Positions 26,357 to 34,564 of a stretch of 64,000 nucleotides of DNA are shown here, one piece after another. Location: contig NZ_CP015378.1 of assembly GCF_001629705.1 (NCBI RefSeq), forward strand, positions 2,790,001-2,854,000, written 5' to 3'. A program made the position numbers and the translations under genes. Under the pieces are notes generated by a model. That model did no database searches. It was not told the origin of the DNA and worked only from the letters and a program-made list of their open reading frames with translations. The stretch is from Fictibacillus phosphorivorans. Its GTDB lineage: Bacteria; Bacillota; Bacilli; Bacillales; Fictibacillaceae. Positions within the stretch are counted from its first letter, which is position 1, and every line of letters starts with the position of its first letter.

Positions 26357-26643
26357 CAGATTGGTTTACAATTGTTGTTCATGTTTGTTTATTCGTAACG
26401 ACCATCTCGATTCTGCTTCTTCTCTATCGAGCGGTAAGGGGTCCTTCAAATCCAGATCGCGTAGTAGCACTAGACACGATCGGCATTAACTTAATTGCGA
26501 TCACTGGTATTATGGCGATCATATTAGACACTGTTCAGTTGAACGATATTATTCTGCTTATCGGCATATTGACGTTCATTGCGACTGTCTCTGTTGCAAA
26601 ATTTTTAGAAAAGGGTGTTATCATTGATCAAGATCGTGATTAG
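26353..26643 (+). CDS. mrpF: Mrp antiporter subunit F
   Basis: A 96-aa membrane protein with three segments and the motif RAVRGPSNPDRVVALDTIG typical of MrpF. It is coupled to mrpE through an ATGA overlap. Confidence 0.94.
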   Translation: MTDWFTIVVHVCLFVTTISILLLLYRAVRGPSNPDRVVALDTIGINLIAITGIMAIILDTVQLNDIILLIGILTFIATVSVAKFLEKGVIIDQDRD

Positions 26644-26968
26644 CTTCTTCCTCATCGCTGGCACCTTTTTTATATTCTCAGGAACACTTGGTGTACTCCG
26701 CTTTCCTGACGTATATTCAAGACTTCATGCTGCAAGTAAAGCCTCAACATTAGGAGTATCCGGAATTTTAATCGGAGCCTTTATCTATGTGTTGTCTGAA
26801 ATGCATGTTTTCAGCGGTAAATTAATATTAGGTATCCTTTTTGTTCTGTTAACTGCTCCAGTAGCAGGACACATGATTTCAAGAGCAGCATACAGAACAG
26901 GAGTGCCACTCTCTGAAAAAACAGTATTTAATGAACTTGAAAATAAAGATCGTTCTAATACTCCATAA
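26615..26968 (+). CDS. mrpG: Mrp antiporter subunit G
   Basis: A protein of 114-117 aa with three membrane segments and the motif GVLRFPDVYSRLHAASKASTLG diagnostic of MrpG (PhaG). It overlaps mrpF by up to 29 bases. The GTG at 26615 or the TTG at 26624 may be the start; the AAAGGG upstream suits the TTG better. It is the last gene of the operon. Confidence 0.92.
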   Translation: MLSLIKIVISFFLIAGTFFIFSGTLGVLRFPDVYSRLHAASKASTLGVSGILIGAFIYVLSEMHVFSGKLILGILFVLLTAPVAGHMISRAAYRTGVPLSEKTVFNELENKDRSNTP

Positions 26969-27142
26969 ATAATAGCGACTATTCATCACATACTCGTTGT
27001 CATATAATGATTAGAATGGGTATATAATTTTAAGCAACGAACGAACACGGATAAATTCATCTAAAAGGGCGATACTCTCTATCTCCTTTTAATTTGTACA
27101 CTTCCTTCGTTCTAGCCGGTTACCCGTTTGAGGAGTGATTGT

Positions 27143-27688
27143 ATGTTCATGCTCGAAAGAGAGCGCATTGATTCAACGTTTAAGAAAGTGAAGGGACAAA
27201 CCGCTAACTTCTTAACATTGATCAATTTATCATTAGGAACTTTAGCTTTATTATTTATGGTATCAGGTGATCTGAAGATAGGATTCATCTTAATCTTCTT
27301 AGCAGGTCTGTTTGACCGTTTTGATGGTATGGTAGCTCGAAAGTTACATATTGAGTCCGAGTTTGGGAAACAATTAGACTCTCTTTGTGACTTGATCTCA
27401 TTTGGAATAGCACCTGCGTTTTTAATCTATCAAGTTGTCCTTCATCAGTTTGGTGTTCCTGGCATGATCTTCACCGTTATCTTTATTGTTTGTGGTGCGA
27501 TTCGATTGGCTCGGTTTAACATTACAGAGTTTACCGGTTCTTTTGTAGGTGTGCCGATCACATTAGCTGGTTGTTTGATGGCTGCAGGTTATCTGACAGT
27601 TGATCTAGTACCTGGATATCTTTATATGTTTTTAACGTTCATATTATCTGTCCTCATGATTAGTACTATCACGATTGAAAAAAGATAA
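27143..27688 (+). CDS. pssA: CDP-diacylglycerol--serine O-phosphatidyltransferase
   Basis: A 181-aa membrane enzyme of the CDP-alcohol phosphatidyltransferase family that probably makes phosphatidylserine, the precursor of phosphatidylethanolamine. The signature DxxDGxxAR...GxxxDxxxD is complete in DRFDGMVARKL and EFGKQLDSLCD. Start at the ATG at 27143 with AGGAG seven bases upstream. The choice of serine over another alcohol rests on similarity to B. subtilis PssA. No psd gene is adjacent, unlike in B. subtilis. Confidence 0.82.
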   Translation: MFMLERERIDSTFKKVKGQTANFLTLINLSLGTLALLFMVSGDLKIGFILIFLAGLFDRFDGMVARKLHIESEFGKQLDSLCDLISFGIAPAFLIYQVVLHQFGVPGMIFTVIFIVCGAIRLARFNITEFTGSFVGVPITLAGCLMAAGYLTVDLVPGYLYMFLTFILSVLMISTITIEKR

Positions 27689-27701
27689 ATATTTGTTGAA
27701 G

Positions 27702-27732
27702 AAAGCTTGGCATGAATTTGCCAAGCTTTTTT
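27702..27732 (+). terminator. Terminator of pssA
   Basis: An 11-bp stem (AAAGCTTGGCA with TGCCAAGCTTT) is followed by a T-run. Confidence 0.88.
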
Positions 27733-27749
27733 ATTGTTCATTTCGTTAG

Positions 27750-27862
27750 CTTATTCTAGAAATTTTAAAAATAATCCTAGAAATTTCAGTGTTAATTCAG
27801 CGAGTTTTTGCAATAATAGGGCGAGATTTGAGGATAAATCGGTGAGTCGACAAAATTCGGTA
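27750..27862. repeat. Degenerate 21-bp-period repeat, locus 1
   Basis: About five tandem, diverged units with a period near 21 bp and a consensus close to TTAATTCRGCGAGTTTTT. The best unit is TTAATTCAGCGAGTTTTTGCA. The same consensus recurs at 38.34-38.45 kb. It is intergenic, between convergent pssA and pepF. Nothing is seen in 27863-27987. Confidence 0.65.
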
Positions 27863-27987
27863 AAAAATGATTCCCCAATACCCCATCTTTAAGACAATAC
27901 ACACATTCAGCCATTTACCACTACAACACACCTTGGCGTAGCTTAATAACAAGCAAAAGTCTACATGATTAATTAACCCCTATATAG

Positions 27988-28022
27988 CGAAAAACGGCAA
28001 TTCCTCTTAAAGGAACTGCCGT
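27988..28022 (-). terminator. Terminator of pepF
   Basis: A 12-bp stem with one mismatch (ACGGCAATTCCT with AGGAACTGCCGT), followed on the minus strand by a T-run. Confidence 0.8.
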
Positions 28023-28030
28023 ATCTATGT

Positions 28031-29812
28031 TTATTCTTCTGTTAGTGCTAAAAACTCTTCTACATCGGCTGCCGCAAGTTCGATACCTTTTAACCAGAAG
28101 TCTTGCTTTGTAACATCTATCCCTAGATGTTTTTGTGCGAGCTCTTCCACTTCCATCTTTCCTGTATCTTGAAGAAGTGCAATATATTTTTCTTCAAATG
28201 AAGGACCTTCTTCTTTTGCTTTTGCATAGATTCCCGCAGAGAACAGATAACCGAATGTATACGGGAAGTTATAGAACGGAACGTCTGTAATATAGAAATG
28301 AAGCTTTGATGCCCAGAAGTATGGGTGATATTCATCGAGTGCACCATTAAAAGCTTCTTTTTGTGCTTCTTCCATCAGTTCACATAAACGTTCTACGGAA
28401 AGTTGACCGGATTTTCTTTCTTCATACATTCTCGTTTCAAACAGAAAACGAGCATGAATATTCATGAAGAATGCTACAGAACGTTGAGCTTTATCTTCGA
28501 GCAATGCAATTTTTTCTTCTTTTGTTTTTGCGTTTGATACTGCTGCATCAGCAACGATCATCTCAGCAAAAGTTGAAGCCGTTTCAGCTACGTTCATGGC
28601 ATAATTCGTTGCATAGTACGGCATCTCTTTTAAAACGTCCGTATGGAACGCGTGACCAAGTTCATGAGCTAAAGTTGAAACGTTGCTAGGTGTTCCAGAG
28701 AACGTCATAAAGATTCTTGTTTCTTTCTTAGTCGGAAACCCCGTACAGAAGCCTCCAGGTCTTTTACCTGAACGATCTTCTGCTTCAATCCAACCGTCTA
28801 GGAACGCCTTTTTAGAGAAATCAGCCATTTTTGGTGCAAGCGTACGGAAATGATCTACGATAAATTGAGCCGCTTCGTCATAACTCATCTTACTGTTTGC
28901 AGAAGATAACGGTGCATCAACATCGTACCAGCTTAATTTATCTAGACCTAGGAGTTTCGCTTTTCGATCTAAGTATTTTACGAAGATTTCTTTTTGAGAA
29001 GTGATGGCATCCCACATTGCTGTAAGCGTCTCTTCTTTCATACGATTGATCGCTAGTGGTTCTTTTAATGTCTCTTCCCAACCTCTGTGCTTGTAGATCT
29101 CGTTTCTAAATCCTGCGATATGATTTAGTGAAGCTCCACAGAATTCACCTTCATGGTCCCATGCCTGAACAAACTTTTTAAACGTTTCTTTTCTCACGTT
29201 ACGGTCAGGACTTGAAAACTTATTCTCAGCTTGCCCTACTGAAAGTTCTTCTTCTTTTCCATCGATCTCAACTTTAATTGAAATTCTACCTACCACAAGA
29301 TCGTATAAAGTTGACCAAGCATGATAGCCGTCTACAGCGAGATCATTGATCAATGATTCTTCAGAGATACCAAGCTTCTCTTTTGCATTCGTTCTTCTCT
29401 CATTTAACGAGAACGCGATATGTTCGTACTCAGGTTGGCTCATCAGATCTTTCCAAGCATCTTCCGAGATTTCCATTAATTTCTGATCGATGACTGATCC
29501 AACGTTAGAGAATGCTGCATATACAGATTCCAATCGCCCGCGGAGTGACATCGCCTTCTTGTCTTTTACATCTTGAGCGATCAAGCAGCCGATAAAAGCT
29601 CCTGCAGTTGATAATCTTTCAGAAAAACTTTGAAGTTCTTTAATAAGTGATAAAAAGTTTTCGTTTGAAAACGTGAAAGAATTCGCTTTTTTTGCTAATT
29701 CTTTCGCTGCGTTCTCTGCCCAATTTATTTCAGCTACTAATTCTTTAGATTCACTTCCACCAGGAAAAACGGAATCAAGTTCCCATGTTTGTCTTAAATC
29801 TTGTAATAACAT
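28031..29812 (-). CDS. pepF: M3 family oligoendopeptidase
   Basis: A 593-aa cytoplasmic zinc metallopeptidase that cleaves short peptides. The HELGH zinc motif is in STLAHELGHAFHTDVL near residue 380, with a second Glu downstream in MNVAETASTFAEM. Length and motif context fit the PepF/M3B group found in Bacillaceae. The ATG at 29812 has GGGGGAG before it; the open frame extends 19 codons further without a better site. It appears monocistronic. Confidence 0.92.
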   Translation of the reverse strand: MLLQDLRQTWELDSVFPGGSESKELVAEINWAENAAKELAKKANSFTFSNENFLSLIKELQSFSERLSTAGAFIGCLIAQDVKDKKAMSLRGRLESVYAAFSNVGSVIDQKLMEISEDAWKDLMSQPEYEHIAFSLNERRTNAKEKLGISEESLINDLAVDGYHAWSTLYDLVVGRISIKVEIDGKEEELSVGQAENKFSSPDRNVRKETFKKFVQAWDHEGEFCGASLNHIAGFRNEIYKHRGWEETLKEPLAINRMKEETLTAMWDAITSQKEIFVKYLDRKAKLLGLDKLSWYDVDAPLSSANSKMSYDEAAQFIVDHFRTLAPKMADFSKKAFLDGWIEAEDRSGKRPGGFCTGFPTKKETRIFMTFSGTPSNVSTLAHELGHAFHTDVLKEMPYYATNYAMNVAETASTFAEMIVADAAVSNAKTKEEKIALLEDKAQRSVAFFMNIHARFLFETRMYEERKSGQLSVERLCELMEEAQKEAFNGALDEYHPYFWASKLHFYITDVPFYNFPYTFGYLFSAGIYAKAKEEGPSFEEKYIALLQDTGKMEVEELAQKHLGIDVTKQDFWLKGIELAAADVEEFLALTEE

Positions 29813-29943
29813 TATTTCTCCCCCATATGTACATATTTCCACTCTTTTCTTATTATAAAAAATATTCAAACAAAAATCGACTATGAAGTTTATTTTTTTT
29901 AGATTAATTTTTTTAAAAAATAGAAGTTGGTTTATCTAGGCAA

Positions 29944-29980
29944 ACAAAAAAGAAGCTCTCCTCAACAAGAAGAACTTCTT
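29944..29980 (-). terminator. Probable terminator of the 24-aa ORF
   Basis: A near-perfect 10-bp stem (AAGAAGCTCT with AGAACTTCTT, one mismatch) is followed on the minus strand by a T-run. Confidence 0.55.
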
Positions 29981-29988
29981 CACACTCT

Positions 29989-30063
29989 TTATTCAGCGAT
30001 TGAAACATAAACGAAATAGGCCAGCATCACGACGAATGATCCATATAGTACTGCATCTTGCAT
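29989..30063 (-). CDS. Putative 24-aa membrane microprotein
   Basis: A short ORF, ATG at 30063, behind a very good GGAGG site seven bases upstream. It encodes 24 residues beginning MQDAVLYGSF, almost all one hydrophobic helix, ending SIAE. A terminator-like hairpin follows. I do not recognise a family. It lies between the SASP gene and pepF, and could be expressed with the SASP in the spore; that is inference. Confidence 0.55.
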   Translation of the reverse strand: MQDAVLYGSFVVMLAYFVYVSIAE

Positions 30064-30123
30064 AAGAACCCCTCCTGGTTTTTTACCTATTCTATTCCCT
30101 GTTTTGTATATCTAAACCCCAAC

Positions 30124-30405
30124 TTATCGAACTTGCTTTCCTAAATTGGCTTTTGCCTGCTGGATAAGTTCTTTTACCATTCTTCCGCCGATCTGTCCGC
30201 CGACTTTTCCAGCGTCTTTTGACGTGATCGTACCGTTATATCCTTTTTCAAGGTTCACACCCATATCTCTTGCCACTTCATACTTAACATCATCTGGTGA
30301 CTGATCTGATACGTTATAACCCGCTTCTCTCATCACTTTTGCCTTTAACCGATCGAGCCCTTCTCTAGCTTCCGGGACGATAGGCTGACGCTTTCTTCTT
30401 GCCAT
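30124..30405 (-). CDS. Alpha/beta-type small acid-soluble spore protein
   Basis: A 93-aa DNA-binding protein that protects spore DNA. The core motifs are present: the GPR cleavage site KYEVA near residue 43, GVNL after it, and GKVGGQIGGRMVKELI near 67-83. The N-terminal part (about 35 residues, rich in Arg and Lys, with PEAREGLDRLKAKVM) resembles the usual SASP helix 1. GPR at the left end of the window is the protease that would cleave it. Likely forespore (sigma-G) expression is known for the family, but I could not identify a promoter with confidence. Confidence 0.93.
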   Translation of the reverse strand: MARRKRQPIVPEAREGLDRLKAKVMREAGYNVSDQSPDDVKYEVARDMGVNLEKGYNGTITSKDAGKVGGQIGGRMVKELIQQAKANLGKQVR

Positions 30406-30444
30406 ATATAAAAACTCCTTTTTTCTTTAGTTTGTCCGAATAAA

Positions 30445-30476
30445 AAAATAAAAAGACTGTAATTGTTACCAGTCTT
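30445..30476 (-). terminator. Terminator of sigK
   Basis: On the minus strand an AAGACTG/CAGTCTT stem is followed by a long T-rich tract, immediately after sigK. Confidence 0.7.
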
Positions 30477-30489
30477 CTTACGTAAGTAT

Positions 30490-31197
30490 TTATCGTTCTG
30501 ATTGCTGGCGACTTCGGTAAAATTCATGAAACAGCTTCATGAGCGCTCGCTTTTCGATCCTTGAAACATAACTTCTCGATATCCCCAGCTGTTTTGCGAT
30601 TTCACGCTGCGTTTTTTCTTTTTGAAGATCGAGTCCAAACCGTCCTACGATCACTTCTTTCTCTCGGTCATCCAACACATGAATATAATCGTATATCTTC
30701 TTTTTTTGCATCTTTAATTGGATGGCATCCACAACATCTTCTGTTTCCGCTTTCAACACATCGATCAATGTGATCTCATTTCCTTCTTTGTCCGTTCCGA
30801 TCGGGTCATGAAGCGAAACATCTTTCTTTGTTTTCTTAAGAGCCCGTAGATGCATCAAGATCTCGTTCTCTATACACCGAGCAGCATACGTTGCAAGCTT
30901 CGTACCCTTTCCTCTCGAGTAACTTTCAATAGCCTTAATCAGTCCAATCGTACCTATCGATATTAAGTCTTCCGTATCTTCACCGGTGTTTTCAAACTTT
31001 TTCACGATATGCGCAACAAGCCTTAAGTTGTGCTCGATCAACATGGCTCTAGCATGTTCGTTTCCTTCGGCCATCTCTTTTAAGTACTGCTTTTCTTCAT
31101 TTTCAGACAGGGGCTGGGGAAATGCATTATTTTTAACGTATGATACAAAAAGCATAACTTCCTTGAAAAAGTAAGCCAACACACCTACTAATGACAT
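30490..31197 (-). CDS. sigK: Sporulation sigma factor SigK (pro-sigma-K), uninterrupted
   Basis: SigK directs late mother-cell transcription in sporulation. The 235-aa protein is complete: hydrophobic pro-sequence (residues 1-19), a predicted cleavage point between Ser19 and Tyr20 in [11 protein letters not shown], region 2 with [16 protein letters not shown] and [16 protein letters not shown], and region 4 ending [18 protein letters not shown]. In B. subtilis the gene is split by the skin element; here a single frame runs through, so no rearrangement is needed. Only control by proteolysis remains to delay activity. Confidence 0.96.
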   Translation of the reverse strand: MSLVGVLAYFFKEVMLFVSYVKNNAFPQPLSENEEKQYLKEMAEGNEHARAMLIEHNLRLVAHIVKKFENTGEDTEDLISIGTIGLIKAIESYSRGKGTKLATYAARCIENEILMHLRALKKTKKDVSLHDPIGTDKEGNEITLIDVLKAETEDVVDAIQLKMQKKKIYDYIHVLDDREKEVIVGRFGLDLQKEKTQREIAKQLGISRSYVSRIEKRALMKLFHEFYRSRQQSER

Positions 31198-31373
31198 GAC
31201 AGCACCTCCAAGACGATTCTCTATTCCCTTATCTTTATGCGATGCTGGGCTTGGGTGTGTCTGTACATCATTAAAAACGAAGGAACCTTTTTATTTTTTC
31301 AAACGTACTAGAAATAAATGGTTCAAATAAAAAGTGATCCATACTATAATTGAGCATGGAATGAGGTGAAGAT

Positions 31374-31697
31374 GTGAATAAAACGAAAAAACTTATTGCA
31401 GGTGTATCCTCTGCATCTGTTGCAGTTATGCTCTCTGGCTGTAACGACCAAGCACAAGATATTCCACCAGAGCCAACTGATACGGAATGTCAAGATTGGG
31501 AATGGGATGAAGACGATGGCGTATATGAATGTGATGATGCCGGTTCTCGTTATTTCGGTCACTATTACCACGGTGGAAGTTACTACAAAGGAAAGAGCAG
31601 CTTATTAAAAAGTTCTGCTTATAAATCCTACAAAAGTAGTTCGAGTTTCAAAGGCGGCGGATCTGGCTTCGGAGGAAGCAAAGGATTTGGCGGATAA
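31374..31697 (+). CDS. Small Gly/Ser-rich lipoprotein, YgiB (DUF1190)-like
   Basis: A 107-aa protein starting with GTG at 31374 behind GAGGTGA. A signal peptide ends at the lipobox LSGC (Cys23). An acidic middle (DWEWDEDDGVYECDD) precedes a C-terminal tail rich in Ser, Lys, Tyr and Gly, ending GFGGSKGFGG. It resembles a shortened YgiB/YjfM protein, whose genes travel with DUF350 and GSPS-like ATP-grasp genes; both are present here. The open, low-complexity tail is a possible target for peptide modification by the ligase. No function is proven. Confidence 0.7.
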   Translation: MNKTKKLIAGVSSASVAVMLSGCNDQAQDIPPEPTDTECQDWEWDEDDGVYECDDAGSRYFGHYYHGGSYYKGKSSLLKSSAYKSYKSSSSFKGGGSGFGGSKGFGG

Positions 31698-31716
31698 ATC
31701 ATGAGGAGTTGTGAAG

Positions 31717-32115
31717 ATGGATAACTTATTTCTTAATTTTGCCCTTTATGCGGCTACAGGGCTTGGTTTACTTTTTGTCGGCTTCATTATATTTGAACTA
31801 ACAACAAAAACGAAAGAACTGCAGTTAATTAGTAAAGGAAATTGTGCAGCAGCATTATCACTTGGAGGAAGACTTTTTGGTCTCGCTTTTGTCATTGGAT
31901 CATCAATCGCAAATTCTTTGAGCATCGTTGATCTGCTGATTTGGGGATCTGTCGGGATTATTGCCCAAATCGTTGCTCTGTTCGTAGCAGAACACCTAGC
32001 GATTCGTTCGAGCATCTCAAAAGCAATTGATGCAGATAACAAAGCCGTTGGACTTCTTGTTATGTTTTTGAGTGTTTCCGTTGGTTGGGTTATCGCTCAG
32101 TGTCTTACATATTAA
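31717..32115 (+). CDS. DUF350 family membrane protein
   Basis: A 132-aa protein with four membrane segments and the DUF350 patterns AALSLGGRLFGLAFVIGSSI and IKA-like DADNKAVGLLV. It resembles E. coli YjfL. It lies 19 bases after the lipoprotein gene, with GGAG eight bases before the ATG at 31717. Its role is unknown; gene neighbours in many bacteria are YgiB lipoproteins and glutathionylspermidine-synthase-like ligases. Confidence 0.85.
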   Translation: MDNLFLNFALYAATGLGLLFVGFIIFELTTKTKELQLISKGNCAAALSLGGRLFGLAFVIGSSIANSLSIVDLLIWGSVGIIAQIVALFVAEHLAIRSSISKAIDADNKAVGLLVMFLSVSVGWVIAQCLTY

Positions 32116-32122
32116 TAAATAA

Positions 32123-32515
32123 GGCTGTTTTCGTAAACTTTGATGCTTTTGGAAGTGTTGATTTCCGTTCCAGGCTGCTCGCTTTCCACGGGGCAGGCGC
32201 TGAGCCACATTCGTACGTTTCACTCTTAAGTGTCTCAGCTGCCTAGTTGCAGTGGCTAGCCCCTCGAGGTCAAAAGTTCAACGGTCAAGAAGGCAAATTG
32301 CGCCTTCATAGCCCATTCAACTTTTGCTGGTCGGGGGCTGAACGAGCCACTTCCACTTTTCGAGCTGCCCGCCTTAAGAAGTTTCTTGCTCCTGCGTCTA
32401 AAAGTGATGCTTCGTAGTATGCTTTCTCGTCGCATGCCTTGCAAGGAGTTTCTCATGTGGTAGGCACGCACCTTCCACTCCAATCAATTGTCCAAGGAGT
32501 TCAAAGCAACAATCT
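32123..32515. repeat. Structured dispersed repeat element (about 390 bp)
   Basis: A non-coding stretch, richer in G+C than its surroundings. It opens with TTTTCGTAAACTTTGATGC and a core (32157-32194) of the type GTTGATTTCC...CTGCTCGCTTTCCACGGGGC. A related core, reversed, lies at 52685-52722. The middle folds into a long hairpin (32251-32351). Repeats with this core occur widely in Bacillaceae intergenic regions, in my recollection, with no assigned function. Short ORFs inside it look spurious. Confidence 0.7.
32251..32351. other. Long imperfect hairpin inside the repeat element
   Basis: Nested pairings around a centre near 32298: AGTGGCT with AGCCACT, GCCCC with GGGGC, CAAAAGTT with AACTTTTG, and GAAGGC with GCCTTC closing a seven-base loop. 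This suggests a folded RNA or a cruciform-capable DNA segment. Confidence 0.65.
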
Positions 32516-32532
32516 TTTAGAAAAGAGCGATA

Positions 32533-32564
32533 AATAAAAAGCATGTGGCATCTGCCACATGCTT
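32533..32564 (-). terminator. Terminator overlapping the end of the 148-aa gene
   Basis: A 12-bp perfect stem (AAGCATGTGGCA with TGCCACATGCTT), followed on the minus strand by a T-run; the stop codon lies inside the stem. Confidence 0.85.
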
Positions 32565-33009
32565 AAATTTTATCCCCTACATACATCACATAAACAGCAC
32601 GGTCTTCATCTATTTCAGCTGAATCACGTAAAAACTGTCCTTTACCAGGTATATCTACTACGTCTTTTAATAAATAACGGATAACATCCCAATGGCTGTT
32701 TAAAGCTTGCGTATGAAGTACAGGCATATCTCCTGAAGAGTTGTAAGAGCGGAATTCTAAAAATATTCCTCTTCCTTTATAACTTGTTTCATCTGTAAAT
32801 CTTCGTGCTTCCCCTACCTCTTTTACGATTAGTATCTCTTCGCTGCCTTTCATCTCATTCGATTGTAGCTCATACTCTTTTCCTCCAGTTACAAAATATT
32901 CACAGAGCTGTCGGGCATATTTTTCATCGTTATGCATGTTTTCAGGAATCTTATATGTTAAGAAAGCTTCATAGTCATAATCTCGTTCAATAAAATAAGT
33001 GAGTTCCAT
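32563..33009 (-). CDS. Hypothetical protein next to the ATP-grasp ligase
   Basis: A 148-aa soluble, acidic protein from the ATG at 33009 (GAGG nine bases upstream; an earlier ATG touches that site). I do not recognise a family. It begins MELTYFIERDYDYEAF and has no signal peptide, membrane segment or obvious catalytic motif. It is divergent from the GSPS-like gene with an 82-base gap that must hold both promoters, so shared regulation is possible. Confidence 0.75.
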   Translation of the reverse strand: MELTYFIERDYDYEAFLTYKIPENMHNDEKYARQLCEYFVTGGKEYELQSNEMKGSEEILIVKEVGEARRFTDETSYKGRGIFLEFRSYNSSGDMPVLHTQALNSHWDVIRYLLKDVVDIPGKGQFLRDSAEIDEDRAVYVMYVGDKI

Positions 33010-33091
33010 TATTTTCATCCTCTTTATAATTTGTTATGTTTATCATACCAGTTTACTGTTAGATATGTATGTTTTGGAGGTAATCACACGC

Positions 33092-34336
33092 ATGACCTAT
33101 ATAGTTAATAGACAAAAATTTTACAATAAGCTACCTGAATTTTGGGCCGATATGTATGGTCAAGAATATGCTTTATATGAACCTGCTGAAATCTCAGAAG
33201 ATGCTGTAAGAGATGCGAGAAATCTTGGTGAAAGAGCTGGTCATATATTGTTTAAGACGGCTTCTCTTCTGCAATCTGAAGATATTGAAGATGATACTTT
33301 GCAGCTTTTAGGTTTTCCATCAGCTCTAAATTCTTTTCTTCGTCATCAGACCCCATTAGCAAAAACGGTTATCGGTAGGATCGATTCAATCGAAACACCT
33401 GAAGGTCATAAAATTATGGAGTTTAACAGTGATACTCCCACTTTTATTTTCGAATGCTTCAAGGTAAATGGTTTGATCTGTAAACATCACGGATATAGAG
33501 ATCCAAACGAAGAAAAAGAAAAACAATTACAGAACGCTGTTCGCTCCTCCATCTTAAGTGCCTATCGAAACTTACAAAAAGAGCATGCACCTTATATTGT
33601 TTTCACAGCACATGAAGAGAACATAGAAGATAAGCATACTGTTCTGTATCTAAAGGAGCTCTCAGGGTTTCCTTCTGAGTTTGTACCTTTGGAAGAATTG
33701 GTCATACGAAAAGGAATCGGCTTATTCGATCAAAAGGGGAAAAAAATCGATGTTTTATATAGACAGACTTTTCCGATCGAGCTTCTTATACAAGATGTAG
33801 ACAAAGTCACTAACGAAGATATCGGATTACAGCTTACGGAGCTTGTCGTTCAAAATAAATTGGCTGTCATCAATCCCCCTTCGGCCTTTTTGTTGCAAAG
33901 TAAAGCCATTTTAGCTGTTATATGGGGTTTACACGAAGAACGCTCTCCTTACTTTACTAGTGAAGAACACGAATGGATCGAGCGCTATTTCTTACCTACC
34001 TACCTTGAACCAGAAACGTTTTTAAAGAACAAAGAAAAGTATGTGCAAAAGCCTGTGTTTGGCCGAGAAGGAGATACGGTTCGTATATTTGATGGTAACG
34101 GCGTCATGATAGATCAAGACAAACATCTTAGTTATGATCACTATGTAAGTGTTTATCAAAAGTATGTATCCCTCCCAAAAATGACGTTTCAATCTGTAAA
34201 AGGCATTCAGAAAGGCTACCGCATGACAGGAACATTTCTCATCAATGGAAAAGCAAGCGCATTTGGGTATCGTATCGGAAACGCGATAACCGATAACCTT
34301 TCCTACTTTTTGCCATCTTATATAAAACAAACGTAG
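33092..34336 (+). CDS. Glutathionylspermidine synthase-like ATP-grasp ligase
   Basis: A 414-aa protein related to the C-terminal synthetase domain of glutathionylspermidine synthase (YgiC/YjfC group). The EFNSDTP motif near residue 108 and KPVFGREGDTVRIF near 317 are the Mg-ATP binding elements of this ATP-grasp family, so it should form an amide bond. The true substrates are unknown; bacilli lack trypanothione chemistry. The start is the ATG at 33092, with GGAGG 11 bases upstream. It lies near YgiB-like and DUF350 genes, as in other bacteria, although a repeat and a divergent gene separate them here. Confidence 0.85.
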   Translation: MTYIVNRQKFYNKLPEFWADMYGQEYALYEPAEISEDAVRDARNLGERAGHILFKTASLLQSEDIEDDTLQLLGFPSALNSFLRHQTPLAKTVIGRIDSIETPEGHKIMEFNSDTPTFIFECFKVNGLICKHHGYRDPNEEKEKQLQNAVRSSILSAYRNLQKEHAPYIVFTAHEENIEDKHTVLYLKELSGFPSEFVPLEELVIRKGIGLFDQKGKKIDVLYRQTFPIELLIQDVDKVTNEDIGLQLTELVVQNKLAVINPPSAFLLQSKAILAVIWGLHEERSPYFTSEEHEWIERYFLPTYLEPETFLKNKEKYVQKPVFGREGDTVRIFDGNGVMIDQDKHLSYDHYVSVYQKYVSLPKMTFQSVKGIQKGYRMTGTFLINGKASAFGYRIGNAITDNLSYFLPSYIKQT

Positions 34337-34370
34337 CGCATGCCCAAAAGGCACGCGCTACGTTTATTTA
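34329..34370. terminator. Terminator of the ATP-grasp gene and YrzI gene
   Basis: An 11-bp perfect stem, AAACGTAGCGC with GCGCTACGTTT, lies between two convergent genes and has T-rich flanks. Confidence 0.85.
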
Positions 34371-34372
34371 TT

Positions 34373-34525
34373 TTACAGCCATGAAGACATATTACAGGAT
34401 GCTTTTTCTTTTGCACGATCGTAAAGTGTTTTTATTTCCATATCACGCGCGTAAAGTTCATCAGAACGATGATTTCTCTTAATAGAAAAAGTTATCGTTA
34501 CAAAAAACAAGTGTAGTGTAAACAT
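34373..34525 (-). CDS. yrzI: YrzI family small protein
   Basis: A 50-aa protein starting MFTLHLFFVTITF, the hydrophobic start typical of YrzI-family small proteins of Bacillaceae, then a charged helix (RSDELYARDMEIKTLYDRAKEK). AAGGAG lies about ten bases before the ATG at 34525. The function is unknown. It is downstream of two other tiny ORFs on the same strand. Confidence 0.75.
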   Translation of the reverse strand: MFTLHLFFVTITFSIKRNHRSDELYARDMEIKTLYDRAKEKASCNMSSWL

Positions 34526-34564
34526 AAAATTTTTAGCTCCTTCGTTTCAATTGTATTTTTCCCC

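Noticed and set aside
32256..32483. 75-aa ORF on the minus strand
   Set aside because: It lies wholly in the structured repeat element, has no ribosome binding site and has a composition unlike a real protein.
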